From Pectinatus brassicae (GTDB taxonomy: Bacteria > Bacillota > Negativicutes > Selenomonadales > Selenomonadaceae), in the NCBI RefSeq assembly GCF_014201835.1, contig NZ_JACHFH010000028.1, positions 1 to 38,374 on the forward strand: 38,374 bases of DNA, given 5' to 3'. Within the stretch, counting starts at the first letter, position 1, and each line of letters starts with the position of its first letter. Shown here piece by piece: positions 1 through 7,833 of this stretch. The notes below the pieces were generated by a model that did no database searches, was not told where the DNA came from, and saw only the letters and a list, made by a program, of their open reading frames with translations. The position numbers and the translations under genes are program-made.

Positions 1-85
1 ATCTCTATATGCATATTTCTATACATACTGACTAGTTTGGTCGCCTAACTCACGACTAAAGTCACGAGTGTGCGGCTCCCATTTA
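1..85. mobile_element. IS200/IS605-like element end (partial)
   Basis: The first 85 bases do not continue the adjoining nitroreductase gene. They contain an imperfect hairpin at 49-68, CTCACGACTAAAGTCACGAG, with a CTC..GAC stem, a TAAA loop and a 2-base internal mismatch. Subterminal hairpins of this look are typical of IS200/IS605 (tnpA/tnpB) elements. On the minus strand the gene runs into TTGAT at 86-90 and then changes; TTGAT is the insertion target of ISDra2-type members of this family, which insert just 3' of it without target duplication. I therefore read this as probably the left end of an element lying mostly outside the window. No transposase can be seen, and the left/right assignment is uncertain because tnpB 3' ends can carry similar sequence. 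Confidence 0.55.
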
Positions 86-382
86 ATCAAAAAATAATAC
101 CGTACCATAAGCAGCAGCAAAACTATCTATTTTAGCTTCTGTTGGCGCAAATTTATCAGCTGGCACAATACCGCGTAAAGTATCCTTGGTTATCTGCCAA
201 ATTTTATTATGATTATCATTTAATGCCACTACTACTCTTGCCGACTGCATATTAAATGATGATGGTACCTCTTTTGTCATTTTTTCAACTACTGCGATTA
301 TCTGCGATGGCAATACATCAATATTTTTTCCTAACGCGTAATTAGTCCGACGATTTGTTACAGCTTCCTGAAAACATCTCAT
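83..382 (-). pseudogene. Nitroreductase family protein, C-terminally truncated
   Basis: This is the N-terminal half of a nitroreductase-fold NAD(P)H/FMN oxidoreductase of the small HBN1/Frm2/YdgI-like group. Visible family features are the start region NRRTNYALGK (FMN phosphate-binding Arg pair), PSSFNMQSARVVV at about 40-52, and the closing AAYGTVLFF. Family members run to about 200 residues and continue with the flavin/dimer region, but this frame stops at 99 residues, one codon after the sequence switches into the IS200/IS605-like end. The start has a strong RBS (GGAGGA, 6 bases from ATG). It lies 29 bases downstream of the aldehyde dehydrogenase and probably shares its transcript. The product would lack half the fold and is very likely non-functional. 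Confidence 0.8.
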
Positions 383-411
383 TATTAGTCCTCCTCATAT
401 AATAAGTTTTA

Positions 412-1887
412 TCAATACAACCCTGTTAATTCTTCACTTGTATCAATGAAAATATTTTTTACCTGTGTATAATTATCTAAAATCATTTTATGTGTTTCAC
501 GACCAATACCTGATTTTTTATAGCCGCCAAATGGAGCATGTGCCGGCAGATTATTATAGTTATTTATCCACATACGGCCTGTTTCTACAGCTTTGGCTAC
601 ACGCAGAGCACGATTTATATCCTTTGTCCATACCGCTCCACCCAGACCATATTCACTGTCATTAGCCATATCCACTACTTCTTGTTCATCATGGAATTTT
701 ATAAAGCAAACAACCGGCCCAAAAATTTCTTCCTGCGCCACACGCATATTATTAGTAACATTACCAAGAATAGTCGGCTGCATAAAAGCACCATTTTTTA
801 ATTCATCTGTTGTTATTTTTTTACCGCCAGTTACCACTACAGCTCCTTCATTTGTGGCAATATCAATATAAGATAGGATTTTTTCCAATTGTCTTTGACT
901 AATCTGGCTGCCCATCATCGTAGTTTTTTCCAATGGCATACCAACTTTAACCGCTTCAAATTTTTCTTTAACAGCTGCTAAAAATTTATCATAAATAGTA
1001 TCTTGAACAAATACACGGGAACCTGCACAGCAAACCTGTCCTTGATTAAATAAAATTCCCATGCATACACCTTCTACAGCTTTTTCCCATGGTGCATCCT
1101 CAAAAAATATATTAGCCGATTTACCACCTAATTCCAATGTTGCTGGTATTAGTTTATCAGCAGCTGCTTTAGCTACATCATAGCCAACTTCGGTCGAGCC
1201 AGTGAACGCCAGCTTTTTAATATCAGGATGTTCCAGTATATAATTTCCTGTAGTTGAACCTTTACCCGTTATAATATTTAATACCCCTGCTGGCAATACG
1301 TCCTGCAGCAATTTTCCTAATTCCAACACACTAAGGGAGGTTTCACTAGAGGGCTTAAATACAATGCAATTGCCCGCAGCCAAGGCTGGGGCTAATTTCC
1401 ATGCTGCCATTAAAAATGGAAAATTCCAAGGAACAATCTGTGCTACAACCCCTAGTGGTTCATTTATAATTAAGCTTAATTTATCATTATCTATAAAAGA
1501 CGCGGAGCCTTCCTGAACTCTAATTGCTCCGGCAAAATAACGAAAATGATCACTAGCCATTGGTATATCAATGGCTGCTGTTTCTCTTATGGGCTTGCCA
1601 TTATCAATACTTTCAACAGCTGCTAACCTATCTTTATTTGCATCGATTATATCGGCAATCTTAAGTAAAAGATCCGCCCGCTGGGCAGGACTCGTTTTTT
1701 TCCATGCGGGAAAAGCTTTCCAACCTGCTTTTACTGCCAAATCTACATCTTTCTGTGATGCATTAGCACAAGCTGCCAATATTTTTCCCGTAGCTGGACA
1801 AACAGTATTATATGTTTTGTTGTCTTCTGCCGCTATCCATTCACCGTCAATAAACAGTTTATATTCTTGATCCACTTTGATATCCAT
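412..1887 (-). CDS. NAD(P)-dependent aldehyde dehydrogenase
   Basis: Full-length (491 aa) soluble enzyme of the aldehyde dehydrogenase superfamily, oxidising an aldehyde to the carboxylic acid. The expected residues are present: PWNFP at 153-157 (catalytic Asn155), KPS at 178-180 (cofactor-binding Lys), FTGSTEVG at 229-236, ELGGKS at 252-257 (general base Glu252) and GQVCCAG at 283-289 (nucleophile Cys286). The N-terminal FIDGEW resembles betaine-aldehyde or DhaS-like enzymes, but substrate cannot be decided from sequence. The start is supported by AAAGGTGG 7 bases upstream and by a good promoter at 1940-1968. The truncated nitroreductase follows 29 bases after the stop. Confidence 0.93.
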   Translation of the reverse strand: MDIKVDQEYKLFIDGEWIAAEDNKTYNTVCPATGKILAACANASQKDVDLAVKAGWKAFPAWKKTSPAQRADLLLKIADIIDANKDRLAAVESIDNGKPIRETAAIDIPMASDHFRYFAGAIRVQEGSASFIDNDKLSLIINEPLGVVAQIVPWNFPFLMAAWKLAPALAAGNCIVFKPSSETSLSVLELGKLLQDVLPAGVLNIITGKGSTTGNYILEHPDIKKLAFTGSTEVGYDVAKAAADKLIPATLELGGKSANIFFEDAPWEKAVEGVCMGILFNQGQVCCAGSRVFVQDTIYDKFLAAVKEKFEAVKVGMPLEKTTMMGSQISQRQLEKILSYIDIATNEGAVVVTGGKKITTDELKNGAFMQPTILGNVTNNMRVAQEEIFGPVVCFIKFHDEQEVVDMANDSEYGLGGAVWTKDINRALRVAKAVETGRMWINNYNNLPAHAPFGGYKKSGIGRETHKMILDNYTQVKNIFIDTSEELTGLY

Positions 1888-1939
1888 TAATATACCACCT
1901 TTATTATAAAATGAAATGCATTCTCAATAACTAATTATT

Positions 1940-1968
1940 ATTATATTACTATGTTTTACTATTTTCAA
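1940..1968 (-). promoter_or_regulatory. Sigma-70-type promoter of the aldehyde dehydrogenase gene
   Basis: Read on the minus strand, TTGAAA (1963-1968) and TATAAT (1940-1945) are separated by 17 bases. Five of six -35 bases and all -10 bases match consensus. Transcription would start about 45 bases before the start codon. Confidence 0.7.
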
Positions 1969-2040
1969 CATATTTTTTGTAATTTATTTATCTTTTTATA
2001 CTTAATTATTAAAAGTAACTAGAATGATAGAATTTTACTA

Positions 2041-2082
2041 TAATATAAAAGAGATTCTCATATGAGAATCTCTTTTATATTA
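2041..2082 (-). terminator. Intrinsic terminator of desulfoferrodoxin gene (42-base perfect palindrome)
   Basis: A perfect inverted repeat with two 21-base arms meeting without a loop base at 2061/2062. It begins ten bases after the desulfoferrodoxin stop codon. The core GAGATTCTCAT pairs with ATGAGAATCTC and is followed on the minus strand by TTTTATATTA. A-tracts and T-tracts on both sides could let it act in both directions. Confidence 0.8.
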
Positions 2083-2091
2083 GGACGAACT

Positions 2092-2466
2092 TTAAAAGTC
2101 AGTTTTCCATAAACCATGTAAATTACAATATTCATAAACAGTGCCGCTAGCTGCACTGCAAAATTCAGCCTTAGGTTCTTCACCAGGTTTTAGGAATTGG
2201 ATTTTTACACGCGAATCTGCCACTAATGCAATCCATTGAATATAGTGCTCATCCTGCATTGGATGTAAGGTTGACCCAACAGCAACTTCTACTTTTTCAC
2301 CATTCTTGGTTACTACAGGAACGTGCTTTTCCTGCGCGGCATCAGTTGTATTGGCTGTAAGCTTTGCCATTGGTTCGCCGCAGCATACTAAGGTTCCGCC
2401 ACCATTATTCATAACCGCCACAATATTACCACATTTTGCACAACGATAAAAAACAAATTCATCCAT
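2092..2466 (-). CDS. dfx: Desulfoferrodoxin (superoxide reductase)
   Basis: A 124-residue 2Fe-type superoxide reductase that reduces superoxide to peroxide without making oxygen, typical of anaerobes. The N-terminal desulforedoxin-like domain holds centre I through Cys9, Cys12, Cys28 and Cys29. The C-terminal domain holds the catalytic square-pyramidal iron (centre II), with ligands visible as His48 (KHVP), His68 and His74 (HPMQDEH), Cys114 and His117 (CNLH). All ligands are intact and the length is normal. The RBS GGAGGG lies 8 bases before ATG, and a promoter with an extended -10 is at 2557-2567. It stands alone between two terminators. PerR control is common for this family, but I cannot show a PerR box here. 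Confidence 0.97.
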   Translation of the reverse strand: MDEFVFYRCAKCGNIVAVMNNGGGTLVCCGEPMAKLTANTTDAAQEKHVPVVTKNGEKVEVAVGSTLHPMQDEHYIQWIALVADSRVKIQFLKPGEEPKAEFCSAASGTVYEYCNLHGLWKTDF

Positions 2467-2556
2467 CTTAAAATCCCTCCATAATTAATTTGTATTATTA
2501 GATTAATACCATTACACAATCAACATCTTTTATGTAATAATAATTTTCTGTAGATA

Positions 2557-2567
2557 ATTATACCACA
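2557..2567 (-). promoter_or_regulatory. Extended -10 promoter of desulfoferrodoxin gene
   Basis: Minus-strand TGTGGTATAAT: a perfect -10 with a TGn extension and the upstream TRTG element known in Gram-positive promoters. No good -35 is seen. An 11-base AT-only inverted repeat at 2571-2596 covers the -35 region and could be an operator, although it is of low complexity. Confidence 0.5.
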
Positions 2568-2685
2568 TTTAATAAAATAAATAAATTTATTTTATTGTAA
2601 TTTTTTAATTAATACAATAATTTTTATCTATATTCTTTGGGTTACCAATTCTATATTATTTTCTAATATCCTCTTGATTAATTTT

Positions 2686-2725
2686 GATAAATAAAATCCG
2701 CCTTTTTAGGCGGATTTTATTTATC
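2686..2725. terminator. Bidirectional-looking intrinsic terminator
   Basis: A perfect 17-base stem (2686-2702 with 2709-2725) and a six-base loop, with CCGCC/GGCGG at the tip and A/T-rich flanks. It follows the decayed minus-strand gene at 2753-3004, which suggests that gene was once a real transcription unit. Confidence 0.7.
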
Positions 2726-2752
2726 AGTATACTCTTTTGCTGCTTCAATAAT

Positions 2753-3004
2753 TCATTTTAAGCGCATTGCGTCTTGCAAGGACTTCACTGCTATTTCCAG
2801 TTGATTTTCTAAAAGACGTAATCTATTTGCTATTTTTATTTCATTTCTCTGACGATAAATAATTTGATCTGTTTTTACCTGTATCAGTATATTTTCCAAT
2901 CGCCTTTTTTCTTCTTCTACATCAGAAAATATTTTTAATATATTAAAGACCCCTTTACTAAAAAGTTTTTATTGTGACGCTAAAAAATATATTATTACAA
3001 CCAT
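2753..3004 (-). pseudogene. Small TM plus coiled-coil protein gene with an in-frame stop
   Basis: The 700-base stretch between desulfoferrodoxin and cfa holds one coding-like frame. From ATG at 3002-3004 it reads a hydrophobic helix (MVVIIYFLASQ), hits TAA at 2969-2971, and in the same frame continues for 71 codons as a charged heptad-like helix (for example DVEEEKRRLENIL, then RLRLLENQLEIAVKSL) to TGA at 2753. The two halves look like a membrane-anchored coiled-coil protein of 83 residues broken by one nonsense mutation. I do not recognise the family. A weak TTG start at 2899 would still give a 48-residue product. The terminator at 2686-2725 follows it. The rest of the stretch shows only AT-rich sequence. 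Confidence 0.4.
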
Positions 3005-3171
3005 GATAGCAATTAAAGTCCTTTTTTAATATACTTTCCTGTAAAAACAATTAGCAAAATGATTATTCATCTTAAAAAAATAATATAATTACTACTCTAT
3101 TAAGATAATCTTAAATATAATTTTATTTTCTGTCAATACGTAAATTAAATAAATATCTATTAATAATGATT

Positions 3172-4362
3172 TTATTCCTCATACATATATTCATCAGTCA
3201 TCGGCAATTTATTATTTACACCTTTGCTGAGAACATATTGAACCACATCAATATTACCAGTCCTAAAAGCTGACGCACATCCGGAAAGGTATAGTCCCCA
3301 CATCCGCTTAAATTTATCATCATATTTTTCTGGTAAAGTGTCCTTACACTCGATAAAATTTTTGTACCACTCATCAAGCGTGCGGGCATAGTGACGGCGC
3401 AGACTTTCCATATGAATCAAATAAAAATTAAAATCCGGGAACAATGCGACTGTTTCACGTACCGTAGGCACATAACCACCTGGGAAAATATATTTTTTTA
3501 TCCAAGCATTAGTAGGCGCTTCTGTAAAGCCCATTATTGAATGCAATAAAAATAAACCGCCGTCTTTAAGTAACGTATTGGCTTTATTTAAATATAAAGG
3601 CAAAAATTCTTTCCCCACATGTTCAAACATACCAATACTGATGATTTTATCAAATTGATATTTCTTATGATCTAAATCCATGTAATTTAATAATATTACT
3701 TTAACCTTATTTTCTAATCCTAGTTCTTTTATTTTAGCAGTGGCACCAGCATATTGCTCTTCACTCAAAGTAATTCCGGTAGCATTAACACCATATTTTT
3801 GTGCAGCTCTAATAATAAGCCAGCCCCAGCCACAGCCAATATCCAACAATGTTTCATTTTCTCTAAGTAATAATTTTTGTAAAGAATGATCTATTTTATG
3901 TAATTGGGCTTCATCCAAAGTATCTGTTGGCCGCTTAAAATATGCGCAGGAATAAGACATTGTACTATCAAGCCATTTACGGTAAAAATCATTTCCTATA
4001 TCATAATGACTATGAATATTTTCCTTTTCTATTTCTTCTACTCCAGAAAACATTTTTTTTCGTAAACCATCTAAATCGTATTTTTTTGCATCACCTGTTT
4101 GATTTTTAAACATTGTAGCGATTACTGCATCAAGGGAACCTTCAAAGTCTATACTGCCATCCATATAGGCCTGACCCAATGCTAATACTAAATTGGAGCT
4201 GATATCTTTTATATCAGACATATTTGGTTCTCGATGAAATATGATTTTAAAGCTTGATTGCTCACTGCCATAATCTACTTCTTCGTCATCCCAAAAGCGA
4301 ACCGTAAAACCACCCTTATTCCATAGTTTTAATGCCGCTTTTAATGCCGCCTTTTTCAACAT
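3172..4362 (-). CDS. cfa: Cyclopropane-fatty-acyl-phospholipid synthase
   Basis: A 396-residue S-adenosylmethionine-dependent methyltransferase that adds a methylene bridge to cis double bonds of membrane phospholipid acyl chains. Family signatures: HYDIGNDFY at 119-127, the MSYSCAYF segment at 135-142, the SAM-binding loop LDIGCGWG at 173-180, and a later GMFEHVG. The N-terminal lipid-binding region (about 1-110) is present and the length matches the bacterial family (E. coli Cfa 382 aa). The RBS AGAGG lies 8 bases before ATG. The 270 bases upstream hold AT-rich promoter-like sequence and the terminator of the next gene. It appears to be a single-gene unit. Confidence 0.95.
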   Translation of the reverse strand: MLKKAALKAALKLWNKGGFTVRFWDDEEVDYGSEQSSFKIIFHREPNMSDIKDISSNLVLALGQAYMDGSIDFEGSLDAVIATMFKNQTGDAKKYDLDGLRKKMFSGVEEIEKENIHSHYDIGNDFYRKWLDSTMSYSCAYFKRPTDTLDEAQLHKIDHSLQKLLLRENETLLDIGCGWGWLIIRAAQKYGVNATGITLSEEQYAGATAKIKELGLENKVKVILLNYMDLDHKKYQFDKIISIGMFEHVGKEFLPLYLNKANTLLKDGGLFLLHSIMGFTEAPTNAWIKKYIFPGGYVPTVRETVALFPDFNFYLIHMESLRRHYARTLDEWYKNFIECKDTLPEKYDDKFKRMWGLYLSGCASAFRTGNIDVVQYVLSKGVNNKLPMTDEYMYEE

Positions 4363-4593
4363 ACGAATCGCCTCTTTAATACTTTTTCTAAATTAATTAC
4401 TGTCATAAGTAAATTTAAAATTATTAACTAAACTATCTTTTGTATACTCATAAAAAAATTTGATAAGACACATAAAATTGTTAACTAGGAAACTTTAATT
4501 TTACATATGTACACTAATACGTATTTAGTTTAGCACTATTTTTTTATGATTACAAATAAATGAATTTTTAATATTGTTCGATTTCTTTAATAA

Positions 4594-4627
4594 TAAAAAA
4601 ACTGCCACATATTTGACTATGTGACAG
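4594..4627 (-). terminator. Intrinsic terminator of DUF4446 gene
   Basis: Minus-strand CTGTCACATA pairs with TATGTGGCAG (one G-U pair) around a six-base loop and is followed by seven Ts (4594-4600 on the plus strand). It starts ten bases after the stop codon. Confidence 0.85.
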
Positions 4628-4636
4628 CTTCACTAT

Positions 4637-5134
4637 TTATGCCATTGCTTTATTTAATGCTTCCTGTTCTTCCTGCGAAAGCTTATAGGAAGAATTGCCT
4701 TTATCTATAGGTTTCATGTACGTAGTTGAACTGCTGCGGCTAAATATGCTGGATAATATAATTCCTGTATTTGTCTGATCCAAAAGTGCTACCGCATAGC
4801 TTAAATCGCCGCCGACATCCTCAAAAGCCGCGAATCGTACTATTCCTACACGTTGTATTGTTGTTTGCAAAATAGCATGTATTGCTTCATTATCGATTTC
4901 TATATCTCTATTTTGACTTTCAATTTGTTTTACTTTAGCAATATGCTCCAGCAGCATTTTCTCTAGGTCAGCCGATTCTATTCCTGTCATCATTTTTTTA
5001 TATTTTTTCTTCATATTGCTTAACTTAACCAATAATATAATTGCAACTACATACACTAATAACAGCAACACTGCCATTCCTATAACTGCATATGTTATTT
5101 CCAAATTAGAAAAACCATTCATGCCAATCATCAT
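4637..5134 (-). CDS. DUF4446 family membrane-anchored protein
   Basis: 165 residues: one N-terminal transmembrane segment (about 13-37, rich in Leu/Val/Ile), a basic coiled-coil-like stretch (KKKYKKMM, about 42-50), then a conserved soluble domain with VRFAAFEDVGGDLSYAVALLD and SRSSSTTYMKPI, the signature of DUF4446. Its function is unknown; the family is often found near parAB in Firmicutes, as here (88 bases after parB). It has its own promoter at 5189-5218 and terminator at 4594-4627, so co-transcription with parB is not required. The start is not fully settled: the AAAGGAG site is 11 bases from the in-frame ATG, while a closer ATG seven bases after that site is out of frame. Confidence 0.88.
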   Translation of the reverse strand: MMIGMNGFSNLEITYAVIGMAVLLLLVYVVAIILLVKLSNMKKKYKKMMTGIESADLEKMLLEHIAKVKQIESQNRDIEIDNEAIHAILQTTIQRVGIVRFAAFEDVGGDLSYAVALLDQTNTGIILSSIFSRSSSTTYMKPIDKGNSSYKLSQEEQEALNKAMA

Positions 5135-5188
5135 TCATTTGTACGCTCCTTTATAATATCGAATATATTCATTTTATAAATACGCCAT

Positions 5189-5218
5189 ATTATACCACAT
5201 ATTGTCTTTATTTATCAA
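5189..5218 (-). promoter_or_regulatory. Promoter of DUF4446 gene
   Basis: Minus-strand TTGATA (5213-5218), 18-base spacer, TATAAT (5189-5194) preceded by TGTGG. It has the same 11-base extended -10 as the desulfoferrodoxin promoter. Confidence 0.65.
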
Positions 5219-5221
5219 AAT

Positions 5222-6133
5222 TTATACAAAAAATTGTGTATTATCATTATCATTTATTTTAGATTTTTTTTGCTGCAAAAGGATTTCAACAATTCTATCC
5301 AAATCTGACTCTGTAAGAAATTCTATTTCAATCTTACCAGCCTTCTTACCCGTTTTTATTTTTACTTTATTGCCAAACAACATTTTTAACTTATCTTCCG
5401 CATCATTAATAAAAATATCCTTTATTGGCAAAACACTTTTTGTATCTTCTATAAAATAATCTTTATTATTATCTATTTTTTTGACTAGTTTTTCTGCATC
5501 GCGCGCTGATAATTCATTGGCAATTATATACAAGGCTGTTTGTTCCTGCAAATTTTTATTCTCAATAGACAATAATGGTTTTGCCTGCCCCATATTTAGA
5601 TTACCCTTATTTATTTGTTCTTTAACAATATCCGACAATTGTAACAGCCGTAAAAAGTTGGCAACATGACTACGGCTTTTCCCTACATATTGTGCTAATT
5701 CACTTTGCGTTATGCTGCATTCCTGTAAAAGATTATTATACGCTGTTGCTTCCTCTAAGGCATTTAAATCTTCTCTTTGTAGATTTTCTATCAGTGCAAT
5801 TTGTGCTGTCTGCTTATCATCATAATTCCTAATTACTGCTGGAATAACTTTTTTATCTGCCTTTTTTGAAGCTTTTAGGCGACGTTCACCAGCTATTAAC
5901 TGATATTTTTCACCCACTTTTCGCAGCAGAACTGGCTGTAATACCCCATATTGTTTTATCGATTGAGCTAATTCATCCAACCCTGTATCATCAAAATTTT
6001 TTCTTGGCTGAAATGGATTACTCTCTATCAAGGCTATATCAATATCCGCAATTTTTTCTTTAAAATCAGGTTCAGCATCTTTTAACAATGCCCCTAATCC
6101 TTTTCCTAATCCACTGTGTACTTTTTTAGCCAT
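5222..6133 (-). CDS. parB: Chromosome-partitioning protein ParB (Spo0J)
   Basis: 303 residues. ParB is a CTP-dependent DNA clamp that loads at parS, spreads, and recruits SMC for origin segregation. Domains: an N-terminal lysine-rich ParA-stimulating tail (KKVHSGLGKGLGALL, 3-17), the CTP-binding ParB/Srx domain with GERRLKAS at 82-89 and ENLQRE at 116-121, a helix-turn-helix parS-binding domain (SELAQYVGKSRSHVANFLRLL, split around 145-165), and a C-terminal dimerisation domain. It overlaps parA by 8 bases, so the two are translationally coupled. Two parS-like sites lie within 1.7 kb upstream, at 6570-6585 and 7804-7819. Confidence 0.97.
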   Translation of the reverse strand: MAKKVHSGLGKGLGALLKDAEPDFKEKIADIDIALIESNPFQPRKNFDDTGLDELAQSIKQYGVLQPVLLRKVGEKYQLIAGERRLKASKKADKKVIPAVIRNYDDKQTAQIALIENLQREDLNALEEATAYNNLLQECSITQSELAQYVGKSRSHVANFLRLLQLSDIVKEQINKGNLNMGQAKPLLSIENKNLQEQTALYIIANELSARDAEKLVKKIDNNKDYFIEDTKSVLPIKDIFINDAEDKLKMLFGNKVKIKTGKKAGKIEIEFLTESDLDRIVEILLQQKKSKINDNDNTQFFV

Positions 6134-6884
6134 TCTTTATGACCTCCTCTGCCAAATCCTTATAAGCAATAGCACCTTTGGAATCTGCTGCATATTCATT
6201 GATCGGACAGCCATAAGAAGGAGCTTCACTCAAACGCACATTACGAGGAATCATTGTCCTATATACTTTATCAGGAAAATGTTTTTTTACTTCCTCTGCA
6301 ACTTGTGCCGATAAATTAGTGCGGGCATCATACATAGTTAACAAAACACCCTCCAATGATAATTTCTCATTAAGGTTTTCATGCACTAATTTAATCGTAT
6401 TAAGAATTTGTGTCATTCCTTCCAATGCATAAAATTCACATTGCAGCGGTAATATGACTGAATCAGCTGCTGTTAATGCATTAATTGTCAATAATCCTAA
6501 TGATGGCGGACAATCGATGATTATATAATCATAAGCATTTTTAATTTTGTCCAACGCTTTTTTTAATTTTGTTTCACGTGAAAACATTGATACCATTTCC
6601 ACTTCGGCTCCAGCCAAATCTATCAATGCGGGCAGTACTTTAATTCCACCATTTGTTGCTACTATAATTTCTAATATATTTTTTTCCCGTAATAATAAAT
6701 CATATAATGATAATTTTATTTGTCCCTTTTCTATGCCACAACCACTGGTAGCATTTCCCTGCGGATCTGTATCTACCAATAAAACCTTATAACCTCTATC
6801 CACTAATGCTGCACTTAAATTTATTGCCGTTGTAGTTTTACCCACACCGCCTTTTTGATTAGCCAATGCAATTATTTTTGCCAT
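6126..6884 (-). CDS. parA: Chromosome-partitioning ATPase ParA (Soj)
   Basis: 252-residue deviant Walker-A ATPase of the Soj/MinD group. It works with ParB in origin segregation, and in Bacillus it also regulates DnaA. The deviant P-loop KGGVGKTTT lies at 11-19 with the signature Lys11, Walker A' DTDPQGNAT at 39-47, and Walker B IIIDCPPSLG. The length is that of the chromosomal (non-plasmid) type lacking an N-terminal HTH. The RBS AGAAGGTG lies just before ATG. A parS-like palindrome is embedded in the coding sequence at 6570-6585. The gene is divergent from the methionine synthase activation gene across 226 bases. Confidence 0.97.
   Translation of the reverse strand: MAKIIALANQKGGVGKTTTAINLSAALVDRGYKVLLVDTDPQGNATSGCGIEKGQIKLSLYDLLLREKNILEIIVATNGGIKVLPALIDLAGAEVEMVSMFSRETKLKKALDKIKNAYDYIIIDCPPSLGLLTINALTAADSVILPLQCEFYALEGMTQILNTIKLVHENLNEKLSLEGVLLTMYDARTNLSAQVAEEVKKHFPDKVYRTMIPRNVRLSEAPSYGCPINEYAADSKGAIAYKDLAEEVIKNG
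6570..6585. promoter_or_regulatory. parS-like ParB-binding site inside parA
   Basis: TGTTTCACGTGAAAAC matches the bacterial parS consensus TGTTTCACGTGAAACA at 14 of 16 positions, with the 12-base palindromic core TTTCACGTGAAA intact. Origin-proximal position and embedding in a par gene match known chromosomal parS sites. Confidence 0.8.
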
Positions 6885-7024
6885 ATTAACACCTTCTTTT
6901 TTATTATAAAACTATTTTCCACGATATTTTTTTATTTTCCTGCCAACTTTAAATTAATTTTAGTAAACATATATCCAGATAAAGTTTTTAGCTATTACCC
7001 TAAATAATTATTTTATGATAAAAT

Positions 7025-7086
7025 ATATTATACTTTTAGTTATAAAAAGTATAATATAACATATATTTATAACTATATGTTATATT
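7025..7086. repeat. Two overlapping inverted repeats in the parA / metH-activator intergenic region
   Basis: Two perfect 13-base stems: 7025-7037 with 7045-7057 (loop 7038-7044), and 7053-7065 with 7074-7086 (loop 7066-7073). They share 7053-7057, so both cannot form at once. A TATAAT lies at 7050-7055 on the plus strand. They could be operators for the divergent promoters or alternative leader folds; the sequence is almost entirely A/T, so chance is a real alternative. Confidence 0.4.
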
Positions 7087-7119
7087 TTAAAATTAAACTA
7101 AACCAATGAGGTGATTCAT

Positions 7120-7785
7120 TTGCCAATATATAATGCACCATTAGGCAGTATTGACCCCAAAGAAACTCGCCGCTATGCCGGACTTAGTATCGCTGATTTT
7201 GATGAAAATACGATTAGGCAAGCCTGTAACGATATGCTTTATATAGCCAACCCACGTGGCAGCTGGAATCTCTATAACTATGATAACACAACTGGTACAG
7301 TTTTATCAGAAAAACCCTTCAAAATATATGGTACAAAAATCTTAAAACATCTCAGCCATTGTGAAAAAGTAATTATACTCGCTGTAACTATTGGTGATGA
7401 AGTTGAAAAAATTATTGAACAGTCTTTTCAAGACGGCTCTTATGTCTATGCCCTGTTACTCGATGCTGCCGCTACTACGGCGGTAGAACAAGCTGCTGAT
7501 AATTTGGAAAAAAACATTGAGCCTCGCGTTGCTTCCATGGGCTATAAACGAATTTGGCGTTTTAGCCCTGGCTATGGAGACTGGGATATAAACTGCCAGC
7601 CGGAAATGCTGTCATTATCAGCTGCCCGTGCGATTAATATCACTTGTACCTCTTCAATGATGCTTTCTCCCCGTAAATCTGTAACTGCAATTATTGGTCT
7701 TGTTCCTAAAACTGATGAATTTTCACCGCAAAAACCTTCTTGTTCCACCTGTTCACAAATTGACTGTCCTTCCCGGCTCAAATAA
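7120..7785 (+). CDS. Stand-alone methionine synthase reactivation-domain protein
   Basis: About 221 residues resembling the C-terminal AdoMet-binding activation domain of cobalamin-dependent MetH. That domain reductively remethylates cob(II)alamin that has lost its methyl group, using AdoMet. The family signature is RFSPGYGDW (Arg..Gly-Tyr), about 40 residues before PEMLSLSAA. A C-terminal Cys motif (SCSTCSQIDC) follows and might bind metal. I choose TTG at 7120 as start because GAGGTG sits six bases before it; the GTG at 7111 has no spaced RBS. The next gene is a MetH lacking this domain, so the two probably form one split enzyme. Confidence 0.88.
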   Translation: MPIYNAPLGSIDPKETRRYAGLSIADFDENTIRQACNDMLYIANPRGSWNLYNYDNTTGTVLSEKPFKIYGTKILKHLSHCEKVIILAVTIGDEVEKIIEQSFQDGSYVYALLLDAAATTAVEQAADNLEKNIEPRVASMGYKRIWRFSPGYGDWDINCQPEMLSLSAARAINITCTSSMMLSPRKSVTAIIGLVPKTDEFSPQKPSCSTCSQIDCPSRLK

Positions 7786-7803
7786 TTAATAAAATATAAT
7801 GCA

Positions 7804-7819
7804 TGTTTCACGTGCAACA
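7804..7819. promoter_or_regulatory. parS-like ParB-binding site
   Basis: TGTTTCACGTGCAACA matches the parS consensus at 15 of 16 positions. It fills the short gap between the MetH activation gene and metH, 1.2 kb from the site inside parA. Confidence 0.85.
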
Positions 7820-7833
7820 ATTGAGGTATGTAA

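Noticed and set aside
7111-7119. GTG start for the MetH activation protein
   Set aside because: The GAGGTG ribosome-binding site includes this GTG; TTG at 7120 is correctly spaced.
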